Source: Streptomyces mutomycini (lineage in GTDB: Bacteria > Actinomycetota > Actinomycetes > Streptomycetales > Streptomycetaceae). Taken from it: a DNA stretch of 62,273 nucleotides. The position numbers and the translations under genes are program-made. Positions 7,521 to 15,695 of this stretch are shown here, piece by piece. Location: positions 1-62,273 of the forward strand of contig NZ_MAPV01000127.1 in the NCBI RefSeq assembly GCF_001700505.1, given 5' to 3'. How positions within the stretch are numbered: the first letter of the stretch is position 1; the number at the start of each line of letters is the position of its first letter. Below the pieces are notes generated by a model. The model saw nothing but the letters and a program-made list of their open reading frames with translations, was not told the DNA's origin and made no database searches.

Positions 7521-8189
7521 ATGACCATGCCGGAGCAGGACACGGAAACGATACGAGTTCTTCGGGGGCTGGAGGACGGCCGTGCGTCGGTGCGGCTGCG
7601 GACGGCGCTGGCGGTCGGTGCGACCCCCGGCCCGCATTTCGTCGACAAGCTCATCGAGCGGTGCGCGATCGAACCCGAGTTCTACGTACGCGAGATGCTC
7701 ACCTGGGCGCTCACCCGTCACTCGGCGTCAATGACGGTCCCGGAGCTCATGGAGCAGATCCGCTCGGAGCGTGCACAGGCGCGAAGCCAGGCGTTGCACA
7801 CGCTGTCCAAGATCGGGGACAGGCAAGCGTGGCCTGCGATCACACGGGCGCTTCTGTCCGACCCCGACGACGAGGTGGCGCGGAGCGCGTGGCGGGCAGC
7901 GGTCGTGCTCGTGCCCGATGGTCAGGAGCACGAGTTGGCCGCAGTACTGTCGGGACAGTTCGGGCGCGGCGAACGAGAGACGCAGCTGAGTCTGAGCAGG
8001 GCGCTGATCGCGCTCGGTGAGGTGATCCTGCCGTTCCTGCAGGCGGCGACGACGGATCCCGACCGTCGTGTGCGGGCGCACGCCATCGCTACGGAGAGGC
8101 TGCTGGCCGACCCGGATGCCGGATTCGAATTCGCGATCGAGGAGGCGAAGCGTGTCGTGGTCCTCGGCCCCACGAGCCAGGACGGGTGA
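7521..8189 (+). CDS. HEAT-repeat protein, partner of the adjacent MerR regulator
   Basis: The 222-aa protein is built of paired amphipathic helices of HEAT type: RVLRGLEDGRASVRLRTALA, REMLTWALTRH, ARSQALHTLSKIGDRQAWPA and SALLSDPDDEVARSAWR-like units, continuing to a final RVRAHAIATERLL. There is no catalytic motif, so it is probably a protein-binding scaffold. GAGGAGG at 7506-7512 points to the ATG at 7521. It is 6 bp from the MerR gene, which also carries HEAT repeats, and both lie behind the MerR-type promoter at 7469-7499. Confidence 0.8.
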   Translation: MTMPEQDTETIRVLRGLEDGRASVRLRTALAVGATPGPHFVDKLIERCAIEPEFYVREMLTWALTRHSASMTVPELMEQIRSERAQARSQALHTLSKIGDRQAWPAITRALLSDPDDEVARSAWRAAVVLVPDGQEHELAAVLSGQFGRGERETQLSLSRALIALGEVILPFLQAATTDPDRRVRAHAIATERLLADPDAGFEFAIEEAKRVVVLGPTSQDG

Positions 8190-8195
8190 CAGGCA

Positions 8196-9200
8196 GTGTT
8201 GATCGGTGACGTGGCACGACGCTCCGGGGTCAGCGCCCGCATGCTCAGGCATTACGAATCGCTCGGTCTGGTAAGTCCGACGGGTCGTACCGACTCCGGC
8301 TATCGCCGGTACTCGGGCGAGGACATCCGGCGGATCTTCCACATAGAGAGCCTGCGGTCACTGGGGCTGTCGCTGCGTGACGTGGGGCGGGCGCTCGATG
8401 ATCCGGGCTTCACGCCCACGGAGCTCGTAGACGACCTCATCCGCCGGACGCGGGATCGCATTGCGGGTGAGACGGAGTTGCTCACGCGACTCCGTCGGAT
8501 CGGTGATGCGGAACCCGCCGGCTGGGAGGACGTCCTGAGGACCGTCGCACTGCTCCAGGCGCTGGGGTCGAACAGCGCCGGAACGCGCCAGCGAGCGGCC
8601 CTGTCGTCGGTCGACGAGGACACGGTGCCGGTGGAGGCGCTGGTCGAGGCAACGCTGAGCGAGACCGACCCCAACGTCGCAGGAGCCCTTCGATGGGCTC
8701 TGGCGCAATCGGGTGGCGGTGGCTCGGCTCTGCTGGCTGAGGGCCTCGGCTCGCCGGCGGCCGAGGTGCGCAGACGAGCCGTCCGGTCCATCGCCGAGAT
8801 GCCCGACGACGATGCGACCGCACTGCTCCGGGGTGCCCTCACGAACCCCGACACCGTGGTCCGCAGATACGCGGCACTGGCGCTCGGGGCACGCGGAGTG
8901 GCCGACGCGGTCCCGACGCTCATCGGCATGGTCGCCGAGGAGACGAACGACGTCGACGCGGCCGATGCACTGAGCGTGCTGGCCAGTTGCCCCGCCTCGG
9001 CCGATCGGATCGCTGCCGGGCTCGTCGACCGCCTCGCCGACGGCGGTGTCGCCCCCTCCGCACGTCGACGGCTGGCAGAGGCGCTCGCGGACATCCCGGG
9101 AAGCACAGCGGCACGTGCGCTCGCGGAACTGTCGGATGACGACGACCGTGCCGTCGCGCTCACCGCCTCCTACGTTCTCGGGATGCGCGACGCACGCTGA
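8196..9200 (+). CDS. MerR family regulator with C-terminal HEAT-like repeats
   Basis: This 334-aa protein has a canonical MerR winged helix at residues 1-70: LIGDVARRSGVSARMLRHYE and GYRRYSGEDIRRIFHIESLR. The linker helix is followed from about residue 105 by HEAT-like repeats (ALRWALAQSGGG, EVRRRAVRSIAEMPDDDAT, VVRRYAALALGARGVADAVP). Ordinary MerR proteins are 110-280 aa with a short effector domain, so a repeat scaffold in that position is unusual. GTG at 8196 is taken as start; TTG at 8199 is an alternative. It presumably acts on the promoter at 7469-7499, perhaps sensing a protein rather than a small molecule. Confidence 0.85.
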   Translation: MLIGDVARRSGVSARMLRHYESLGLVSPTGRTDSGYRRYSGEDIRRIFHIESLRSLGLSLRDVGRALDDPGFTPTELVDDLIRRTRDRIAGETELLTRLRRIGDAEPAGWEDVLRTVALLQALGSNSAGTRQRAALSSVDEDTVPVEALVEATLSETDPNVAGALRWALAQSGGGGSALLAEGLGSPAAEVRRRAVRSIAEMPDDDATALLRGALTNPDTVVRRYAALALGARGVADAVPTLIGMVAEETNDVDAADALSVLASCPASADRIAAGLVDRLADGGVAPSARRRLAEALADIPGSTAARALAELSDDDDRAVALTASYVLGMRDAR

Positions 9201-9346
9201 CCGACCGTTCCCGCGGGCCTGCGGTGCCGTGGGCCGGGCTCGCGGGGTGGTCGTGGGCCGTACGGACGGCGTGGGCCGTACGGAGGGCGTGGCGTCGGCC
9301 GCCCGCGGGCCCCCGACGCGCCGCGCGCGCCGAGGGACCACGTACT

Positions 9347-11179
9347 TCACCGCGCCTGTTCGGCCTGGGTGGCTGCTCCTCCATCCACGGTGTCGACGAG
9401 GAAGCCGCCGGACTGGTGGTGCCAGAGCTTGGCGTAGGCGCCGTCGGTGTGCAGGAGTTGCTGATGCGTGCCCTGCTCGACGATGCGGCCGTGGTCGAGG
9501 ACGATGAGGTGGTCCATCGCCGCGACCGTACTCAGACGGTGCGCGACGACCAGAGCCGTCCGGCCTTCCATCAGCTGCCACAGCGCCTGCTGGACGAGGG
9601 TCTCGCTCTCGGAGTCGAGTGCGCTCGTCGCCTCGTCCAGCAGCAGCACCGGCGCGTCGCGCAGGATCGCCCTGGCGAGGGCGACACGCTGGCGCTGGCC
9701 ACCGGAGAGCTTGACGCCGCGCTCGCCGACCATCGTGTCGAAGCCGGCGGGGAGTTCGTCGGCGAACTCGGTCACATGGGCCGCGTCGGCGGCGGCGCGG
9801 ATCTCGGCGTCGGTGGCTCCCGGGCGGGCGAAGAGGATGTTCTCGCGAAGCGTCCTGTGGAACATGGCCGGTTCCTGCGGGACGTACGCGATCAGGTTCC
9901 GCAGATCGGACTGGCGCATACGGCTGATGTCCTGACCCCCGATCAGGATGCGGCCCGACTGCACGTCGGCCATCCGCAGCAGGAGCCTGGTGAACGTCGT
10001 CTTGCCGCCGCCCGACCGTCCGACGAGGCCGAGCCTCGTCCCGCTCGGCACATCCAGGTCGAGCCCTTCGAAGATCGGCCGGCTCCCGTCGTGAGCGAAG
10101 GTGACGTGGTCGAAGCGGACGGCGGCGGATTCGTGGCGCAGCGGCTCGGGCATCGGTGGGTCGAGCACGGTGGGAGGATCGAGGAGCAGCTCGGTGAACT
10201 GGGCGGCCTCGGTCATCGAGCTTTCGAGACGGCGGTAGATCTGGTTGAACTCGAACATGATGCGGGTCGAACCGGTGTAGTACGTGAACGCGACCACGAT
10301 CGCCTCGACGCTGCCCCCACCCGCGCCGAACGACACCGCGAGGAGCAGGCCGAGGCCGTTGGTCAGTACGGACATGGGTGCGACGAGCGTGTCGATGCGC
10401 AGGTTGCCGTAATCCCACGAGCGCAGCGTCAGCCGTCGTGACTCCGCGACCCGGGACCGGTGCTCGGCGGCCTCCCGCTCCTCGGCTGCGAACGCGCGCA
10501 CGGTGTCCATGTTCATCAGGGCGTCGGACACATGCCCCGAGACCCGGGCGATCGCTTCCTCGCGTTCGTTGACCAGTTGCTGGCGGCGGCGAATGAGAGG
10601 AACGGCGCACACGGCGGTCAGGGTGATCATCGTCAGCAGGCCGACGACCAGCAGCGGGTCGTAGTGCCACAGGATCACCGTGCCGAACAGCAGCGGGGCG
10701 ACGCTGCCCACGACGTTGAAGGTGAGCGTGTCGACGAACTCCTCGAAGCGGGAGGCGAAACTCAGCACGCGCTTGGTCAGAGAACCGGCGAAGTTGTCCT
10801 GGTAGAAGGAGGCGTCCTTGGCGAACAGCGCGTCCATGCCGGTGATGTACAGGTGCTCGATGCCCCGGGCGTCGACACGGTTGAGGCAGTGCACTCCCAC
10901 CCGCCACGAGGTCTCCGCCAGCAGCAGTACCGCGGTGAACAAACCGACGTAGGGGAGCGCTTCGCGTAAGCCCAGGGACCCGTCCTCCGCGATCCTGCCC
11001 ACCAGCTTGGCGACGACCAGCGGCGCGATGTAGGTGATTCCGATGTTGCCGAGGGCGGGGAGCAGGAGTGCCGGAGCCGACAGCCTGCCCTGGCGTGACA
11101 GTTCCTTCAGATAGTGACGGAGTGCGAGCCGGACCGGGCCCCTGGCCGGTCCGGTGCCTTGAGAGTGCTGCGATCCCAT
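9347..11179 (-). CDS. ABC exporter, fused membrane and ATPase domains
   Basis: The 610-aa half-transporter has an N-terminal six-helix type IV exporter domain (residues ~35-320) and a nucleotide-binding domain with Walker A GRSGGGKT (387-394), signature LSGGQ (491-495), Walker B VLLLDE (511-516) and switch His547. The Walker A has Gly in place of the usual Ser before GK, still compatible with function. It works as a homo- or heterodimer; no partner half-transporter is next to it. The substrate is unknown. The ATG at 11179 follows GAGG. It converges on the MerR-HEAT gene. Confidence 0.92.
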   Translation of the reverse strand: MGSQHSQGTGPARGPVRLALRHYLKELSRQGRLSAPALLLPALGNIGITYIAPLVVAKLVGRIAEDGSLGLREALPYVGLFTAVLLLAETSWRVGVHCLNRVDARGIEHLYITGMDALFAKDASFYQDNFAGSLTKRVLSFASRFEEFVDTLTFNVVGSVAPLLFGTVILWHYDPLLVVGLLTMITLTAVCAVPLIRRRQQLVNEREEAIARVSGHVSDALMNMDTVRAFAAEEREAAEHRSRVAESRRLTLRSWDYGNLRIDTLVAPMSVLTNGLGLLLAVSFGAGGGSVEAIVVAFTYYTGSTRIMFEFNQIYRRLESSMTEAAQFTELLLDPPTVLDPPMPEPLRHESAAVRFDHVTFAHDGSRPIFEGLDLDVPSGTRLGLVGRSGGGKTTFTRLLLRMADVQSGRILIGGQDISRMRQSDLRNLIAYVPQEPAMFHRTLRENILFARPGATDAEIRAAADAAHVTEFADELPAGFDTMVGERGVKLSGGQRQRVALARAILRDAPVLLLDEATSALDSESETLVQQALWQLMEGRTALVVAHRLSTVAAMDHLIVLDHGRIVEQGTHQQLLHTDGAYAKLWHHQSGGFLVDTVDGGAATQAEQAR

Positions 11180-11845
11180 GCCGACCTCATGTCGTTGCGC
11201 GGGCAGTTGCCCCGGGCCGAGCCTCGGTGGTGGTCTCCGCCGGAGGGCGCAGCACAGCACCGGGCACCATCACTGGCCGTGCGTCCACGGCAAGGGGTCC
11301 GGTGGAGGAAGTCTTCCGTGGCCGTGCGGCCCGCGTCCAAGCGTTTTCGGGGCCAACGGCAGTGCGCCGGTGTGTTTCGGCCTCGCCGCCCGGGCCGTGC
11401 CGCACCATCCGGCGCGCGGCGTCGGTACGTCGGCGTGCACGCGTCCCGGAGTGCGACGGCCTGCGCCGTGCAGTACCGCGCATGAGTGGGCGCCCTGCTG
11501 ATTCGGCCGGGGCCCAGAGGTTCAGCGGCAGAGCCTGCTCCCGGACGGGGTCGCCGAAACAGTTGCCCGAAGTCGTCGCGGGTCCCAGGGGCGGGCGCAT
11601 CGATTCCCCCGAGGTTGTGGACAGCGATGTCGATGCCGCAGTCCGGCCCGTGAAGTTCTCCGACATGATGAGACCGCCAAGCTGCTCCAGGACCGTGGAC
11701 CGGCCCCGCTTCACCCGACGGTCGACCTTCCGGTACGGGGAAAGCCAAATCCTGCCGCGCCGACGGTGCACCGAAAGAACCGGTGTGCGCGTCGCAGGCG
11801 GCGGGCCTGGACGGAGTCACCGCCTCGGCCCAGGCGCCGCGGTTG
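11180..11845. other. Gene-poor stretch with one possible relic
   Basis: These 666 bases between the ABC exporter and the DUF5709 gene carry long open frames on both strands, but all have the Arg/Pro/Gly-rich composition of shadows and none has a start with a ribosome site. The only family-like signal is the possible SDR relic at 11555-11666. The exporter promoter should be at the left edge. I see nothing else. Confidence 0.5.
11555..11666 (-). pseudogene. Possible relic of a short-chain dehydrogenase
   Basis: An ATG at 11666 opens MSENFTGRTA, a typical SDR beginning. The expected TGxxxGxG cofactor site is absent; instead the next frame reads GIDIAVHNLGGIDAPAPG, the pattern of the SDR strand with the NAGG/NLGG motif, then DDFGQLF. 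This would be an SDR whose residues from about 10 to 80 were deleted and which then lost its frame. The evidence is two short motifs, so this is tentative. Confidence 0.3.
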
Positions 11846-12307
11846 CTAGCCGAACAGGTCCTCCTCCTCGGGGATCAGATGCATGGCGGCTTCCTCCGCG
11901 GACGCCGCCGCGCCGTCGATTCCCACATCCTGCGCGGTGAGCGTGGAAGGCACGTGCCCGTCGCCCTCCTGCGTGAGCCTGCCCGCGCGGTCCGTTCCCA
12001 CTTCCGTGTCGTAGAGCTCCCCGTCGCCGTCCGCCAGATCGCCTGGGCCGTCCTGGGCGGGGTCGGAGCTCTCGGGCACCTCCCTGGTCAGGCGCCTGTC
12101 GAGGGACTCACCCGTGTGCTGTTCGGAGGCCGTGGTGCCTTCGTCGTCGACCGCCCAGGGGCGGTCCGGCGGGGAGTAGCCCTCATCCAGGACGTCGGCG
12201 ATCCCGGACGTATCGAGGGTGTCCTCGAGGTCCAGCAGGTCATCGGGGTCGGAGGCCTCCGGCTCCTGCGGCTGGTAGACGTCGTCCCCCCGGTCGCTGT
12301 CGCTCAT
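11846..12307 (-). CDS. DUF5709 family acidic protein
   Basis: This 153-aa, very acidic, probably disordered protein has the recurrent DUF5709 pieces: DDLLDLEDTLDTSG, VLDEGYSPPDRPWAVDDEGTT, ESLDRRLTREVP, and a C-terminal EEAAMHLIPEEEDLF. These proteins are widespread in actinomycetes with no known function. GGAGGAAGG precedes the ATG at 12307 by about 9 nt. It is divergent from the ten-gene operon. Confidence 0.85.
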   Translation of the reverse strand: MSDSDRGDDVYQPQEPEASDPDDLLDLEDTLDTSGIADVLDEGYSPPDRPWAVDDEGTTASEQHTGESLDRRLTREVPESSDPAQDGPGDLADGDGELYDTEVGTDRAGRLTQEGDGHVPSTLTAQDVGIDGAAASAEEAAMHLIPEEEDLFG

Positions 12308-12414
12308 GGCATGCCCCTTCCTCCGGGTCCCCCTCTACGCAATTCCACTCCGGTCCGGCGAGGGGCGCAACGGAAGACGGTTCCAGGAGGCGATGACACC
12401 GCATCAGATGACAA

Positions 12415-12434
12415 TGAAAACGATTATCGATAAC
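12415..12434 (+). promoter_or_regulatory. Fur-superfamily box, probably Zur
   Basis: The site TGAAAACGATTATCGATAAC stands out as AT-rich in this genome. Its last 19 bases match the classic Fur consensus GATAATGATTATCATTATC at 14 of 19 positions, and its first 15 match the actinobacterial Zur pattern TGAAAATGATTTTCA at about 12. It lies 87 bp before the first gene of the operon. Repression by a metal-loaded Fur-family regulator, most likely Zur, is inferred. Confidence 0.6.
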
Positions 12435-12520
12435 GTGTGTGCGGTCGGGCCGGAAAGCCCCTGCCCGGGGTGACCTCTGTCTGCCCGCAAGCCCAACCGC
12501 ACTGTGAAAAGGGGGAGTTC

Positions 12521-13777
12521 GTGGCTCATCTGTTGGTGGTCGAGAGCTGGGTCGGATCGATGAGCAGGCTGCTGCCGCAGGCCCTGGAGGAGGGTGGGCA
12601 CCACTTCACGTTCCTCACCCGCGACCTGCACCACTACCTCAGGTCGGCGCCTGAGGGAACGGGGCACCCGCTGCTCACTGCACGTAACGTCATCACGGCG
12701 CCTACCAATGACACCGACTCACTGCTTCCGCAGGTAGAGCGGCTGCATGATGCCATGCACTTCGACGGAGTGGTCACGTCCTGTGACTACTATCTGCCGA
12801 CCGCGGCCCGGATCGCCACCCTGCTGGGCCTGCCCGGAGCCTCGGCCGCGGCCATGGAGAACGCCTGCCGCAAGGACGCCACCCGCCGCGTTCTGGCCGC
12901 CGCCGGCGTCCCCGGCCCCCGCTTCGCGGTGTGCGCGGACGGGGCGGAGGCAGCCGTCGCAGCCCGGGACATCGGATATCCGCTGGTTGTCAAGCCGGTG
13001 GATCTCTGCGCGGGCATGTTCGTACGCCGGGTCGATGACGCGGAACAGCTGGCCGGCGCCTGCCGGGCACTGGCGGCCTCCCCGGTCAACGCCAGAGGGC
13101 AGCGGCGGGCGCCCCACATCCTGATCGAGGAGTTCCTCCGCGGCCCCGAGGTGAGCGTCGAGACCGTGACGTACCGGGGCGTCACCCACGTCGTCGGAGT
13201 GACGGACAAGAGCGTCGGCGGGGCCCCGGCCTTCGTCGAGACCGGCCACATGTTCCCCGCCGACCTCGGCCCCGCCGACCTCGCCGCCGCGACCGGCACC
13301 GCTGTGCGAGCCGGGGCGGCGCTGGGACTCGACGACGTGGTGGCGCACACCGAGATCAAACTGACGGCCGACGGCCCCCGGGTCGTGGAGGTGAACCCCC
13401 GCCCAGCGGGCAATCGCATCACCGAACTGGTCCGCCGTGTCACCGGGATCGACCTGGCCGCCGCCTGCGTCGATGTGGCGCTCGGCCGCGAACCAGACCT
13501 CCACCGCCGCGACACAGGACTGCGCAGCGCGGCCATCGGATTCCTGGTCCCCGACAGCGCGGGCACACTCACGTCCGTCGAGGGCGTCGAGGGTGTGCGG
13601 GGCGCCGACGGCGTACTGGAGCTCCAGATCGCCGAGGCGGGCCGCGCCGTGCGGGCGGCGGACAGCAACAACGCGTATCTCGGACACATCATGGCGGGCG
13701 ACGCCACCGGGCTCGGCGCCCGGCAGCGCGTCGAGACCCTCCTCGCGGGCGTGCGCCCCCTGCTGGTGCGCTCATGA
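12521..13777 (+). CDS. ATP-grasp carboxylate-amine ligase (first gene of putative metallophore operon)
   Basis: The 418-aa protein has the complete ATP-grasp core. Lys118 (ENACRKDATR) and Lys158 (PLVVKPVD) bind ATP, EEF at 203-205 is the adenine hinge, and the Mg2+ carboxylates lie in HTEIKL (Glu278) and VEVNPRPAGNRI (Glu290, Asn292). The N-terminal ~100 residues are a Rossmann-like pre-domain. Overall it resembles L-amino-acid ligases that join amino acids through acyl-phosphates. GTG at 12521 follows GGGGGAG. It overlaps the DUF364-like gene by 4 bp. It likely forms an amide bond in a small peptide-like chelator; the substrate is inferred, not seen. Confidence 0.88.
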   Translation: MAHLLVVESWVGSMSRLLPQALEEGGHHFTFLTRDLHHYLRSAPEGTGHPLLTARNVITAPTNDTDSLLPQVERLHDAMHFDGVVTSCDYYLPTAARIATLLGLPGASAAAMENACRKDATRRVLAAAGVPGPRFAVCADGAEAAVAARDIGYPLVVKPVDLCAGMFVRRVDDAEQLAGACRALAASPVNARGQRRAPHILIEEFLRGPEVSVETVTYRGVTHVVGVTDKSVGGAPAFVETGHMFPADLGPADLAAATGTAVRAGAALGLDDVVAHTEIKLTADGPRVVEVNPRPAGNRITELVRRVTGIDLAAACVDVALGREPDLHRRDTGLRSAAIGFLVPDSAGTLTSVEGVEGVRGADGVLELQIAEAGRAVRAADSNNAYLGHIMAGDATGLGARQRVETLLAGVRPLLVRS

Positions 13778-14613
13778 CCACGGTCTCGCGCGCCTCCGCC
13801 CCGTGCTTCGACGCCCTCCTAGGCCGCGCCCTCCGTGGCGAACTCGGCCCCGACCCACTCACCCGACGTATCGCCGTGGCCTTCACGACATCCCAGGCCG
13901 TACGGCACGACGGCCGGCACGGCGGCTACCGCAACGAGGTCCTCAGCCTCCGCCTCGACCGTGCCGTCGGCTCCTGTGCGGTCGAACCGGGCGCGCTCCC
14001 CGCCGGAACCGTCGAGGACTGCGCCGGTGCGGATGTGGCCGCGCTCCTCGCCCACCCGCTGCTGCCGGTACGGGTCGCGGCACTGGACGCCTATCTGGGA
14101 GACGTCATGCCGCACGTCCCGGCCCACGGTGCGGAGCCGGTGACCGTCCCCGCCGGAAGCTCGCTGGAGCGGTCGCGGGCACGGGCCGCCGCCGTCGTCG
14201 ACCTGCTGGACGTGTCACCCGGCGGCACCGTCCTGGTCGTCGGCGTCGTCAACTCCCTGCTGGCCGAGCTGCGTCTGCGCGGGCTCACCGGAATCCCCTG
14301 CGACCTCAAGGGCGGCACCACCGAGTGGGGCGAGCCCATCGGCACGGACGCCCTCGGGGAGGTCGGTCGCTGCGACGCGGTGCTGGCATCCGGGATGACG
14401 CTCGGCAACGGGACCTTCGACCCGCTGCGCCGTAGCGCCCGGGAGCACCGCAAGCCACTGGTCATGTTCGCCCAGACCGGAAGCGCGGTCCTGCCCCGCT
14501 TCCTGGACGCCGGAGTGGCAGCGGTGTGCGCGGAGCCGTACCCCTTCTTCTGGCTCGACGGCGGCCCCGGCACCATCCACCGCTACCGCGCGGACGACGG
14601 AGGCACCTCGTGA
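13774..14613 (+). CDS. Rossmann-like DUF364-type protein (putative heavy-metal chelation domain)
   Basis: The 279-aa protein has an N-terminal DUF4213-like domain (residues 10-115, with TTSQAVRHDGRHGGYRNEVL) and a C-terminal DUF364-like Rossmann domain from ~145 (GGTVLVVGVVNSLLAEL, KGGTTEWGEP, CDAVLASGMTLGNGTFDPL, EPYPFFWLDG). The family name 'putative heavy-metal chelation' comes from structural and context work, not a proven reaction. It overlaps both neighbours by 4 bp. In this operon it may be a biosynthetic enzyme or a metal/chelator handling protein. Confidence 0.75.
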   Translation: MTTVSRASAPCFDALLGRALRGELGPDPLTRRIAVAFTTSQAVRHDGRHGGYRNEVLSLRLDRAVGSCAVEPGALPAGTVEDCAGADVAALLAHPLLPVRVAALDAYLGDVMPHVPAHGAEPVTVPAGSSLERSRARAAAVVDLLDVSPGGTVLVVGVVNSLLAELRLRGLTGIPCDLKGGTTEWGEPIGTDALGEVGRCDAVLASGMTLGNGTFDPLRRSAREHRKPLVMFAQTGSAVLPRFLDAGVAAVCAEPYPFFWLDGGPGTIHRYRADDGGTS

Positions 14614-15695
14614 CCACGGCATCCCTGCCCGCCCTCGCGCCCAACCGCGAGCTCCTCGCCCTCATCGGCCGTACCCCGCTGGCCAGGATCACCACCCGAC
14701 TGCCGACTGAACACCCGGGGTTCTGGGCCAAGCTCGAAGGACACGCCGTCGGCGGCATGAAGGCACGGGCCGCCGTCTCCATGCTCCTCGGTGCCGAGGA
14801 ACGAGGCGAGCTGCTCCCCGGCGTACCGGTCGTGGAATCGACCTCCGGCACCCTCGGCATCGGTCTCGCCTTCGCCGGACAGGCACTCGGACATCCCGTG
14901 GTGCTCGTCGGCGACAGCGAAATGGAACCCTCCATGCGGCAGTTGCTCCGCTCGTACGGTGCACGTCTCGAACTCGTGGACCGCCCCGCCGCACGCGGCG
15001 GCTGGCAGGGCGCCCGCCTGGAGAGGCTGCACGACCTGCTCGCCCGGCTGCCCGGCGCCTACTGGCCCGACCAGTACAACAACCCGGACAACACCGCTGG
15101 TTACGCCTCCCTCGCGGCCGAGCTGGCGACCCAGCTCGACCACCTCGACATCCTCGTCTGCAGCGTCGGCACCGGAGGCCACAGCGCCGGGATCGCCGGG
15201 CCGCTGCGCAGGCACTGGCCCGGCCTGCGCCTCGTCGCCGTCGACTCCACCGGATCCACCATCTTCGGCCAGGCCGCCGCGCCCCGGCTGATGCGCGGTC
15301 TCGGCAGCAGCATCCACCCGCGCAACGTCGCGTACGACGCCTTCGACGAGGTCCACTGGATCGGCCCCGTCGAGGCCGCCGACGCCTGCCGGCGGCTCGC
15401 CCGGGGCAACTTCGTCAGCGGCGGATGGAGCACCGGCGCCGTCGCCCGGGTCGCCGCCTGGGCCGCCCGCACCCACCCCGGTGCAGCCGTCGCCACCGTC
15501 TTCCCCGACGGACCCCACCGCTACCTCGGCACCGTCTACGACGACGACTTCATGACCGCCCACCACCTGGACCCCGGCCTCGCAGCCGGCCGTCCCGTCG
15601 ACGTCCCGCACCCCCGCGCCCCACAGACCGGGGGATGGACCAGGTGCACCACCGTCACCGATCCGCTCGCCGAACGACTCGAGAAGCAACCGTGA
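14610..15695 (+). CDS. Cysteine-synthase-like PLP-dependent enzyme
   Basis: This is a 361-aa fold-type II PLP enzyme. Lys51 in GGMKARAAVSML is the likely Schiff-base lysine, STSGT at 78-82 is the substrate loop and VGTGGHSAGIAG the PLP-phosphate loop. Relatives with this overall length include CysK and metallophore enzymes such as SbnA and aminopolycarboxylate synthases, which couple an activated serine to another amine by beta-replacement. Here it would supply a diamino acid or aminocarboxylate building block. The GTG at 14610 overlaps the previous stop. No partner dehydrogenase of SbnB type is present, so the route differs from staphyloferrin B. Confidence 0.85.
   Translation: MTTASLPALAPNRELLALIGRTPLARITTRLPTEHPGFWAKLEGHAVGGMKARAAVSMLLGAEERGELLPGVPVVESTSGTLGIGLAFAGQALGHPVVLVGDSEMEPSMRQLLRSYGARLELVDRPAARGGWQGARLERLHDLLARLPGAYWPDQYNNPDNTAGYASLAAELATQLDHLDILVCSVGTGGHSAGIAGPLRRHWPGLRLVAVDSTGSTIFGQAAAPRLMRGLGSSIHPRNVAYDAFDEVHWIGPVEAADACRRLARGNFVSGGWSTGAVARVAAWAARTHPGAAVATVFPDGPHRYLGTVYDDDFMTAHHLDPGLAAGRPVDVPHPRAPQTGGWTRCTTVTDPLAERLEKQP

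Noticed and set aside
9253..9284. Two copies of GTGGGCCGTACGGA with an 18-bp period
   Set aside because: Only two copies between convergent gene ends; probably a chance or minor slippage repeat with no evident role.
8358..10907. 849-codon minus-strand open frame
   Set aside because: Antisense to the MerR-HEAT gene and in another frame of the ABC exporter; Arg/Pro-rich with no motif.
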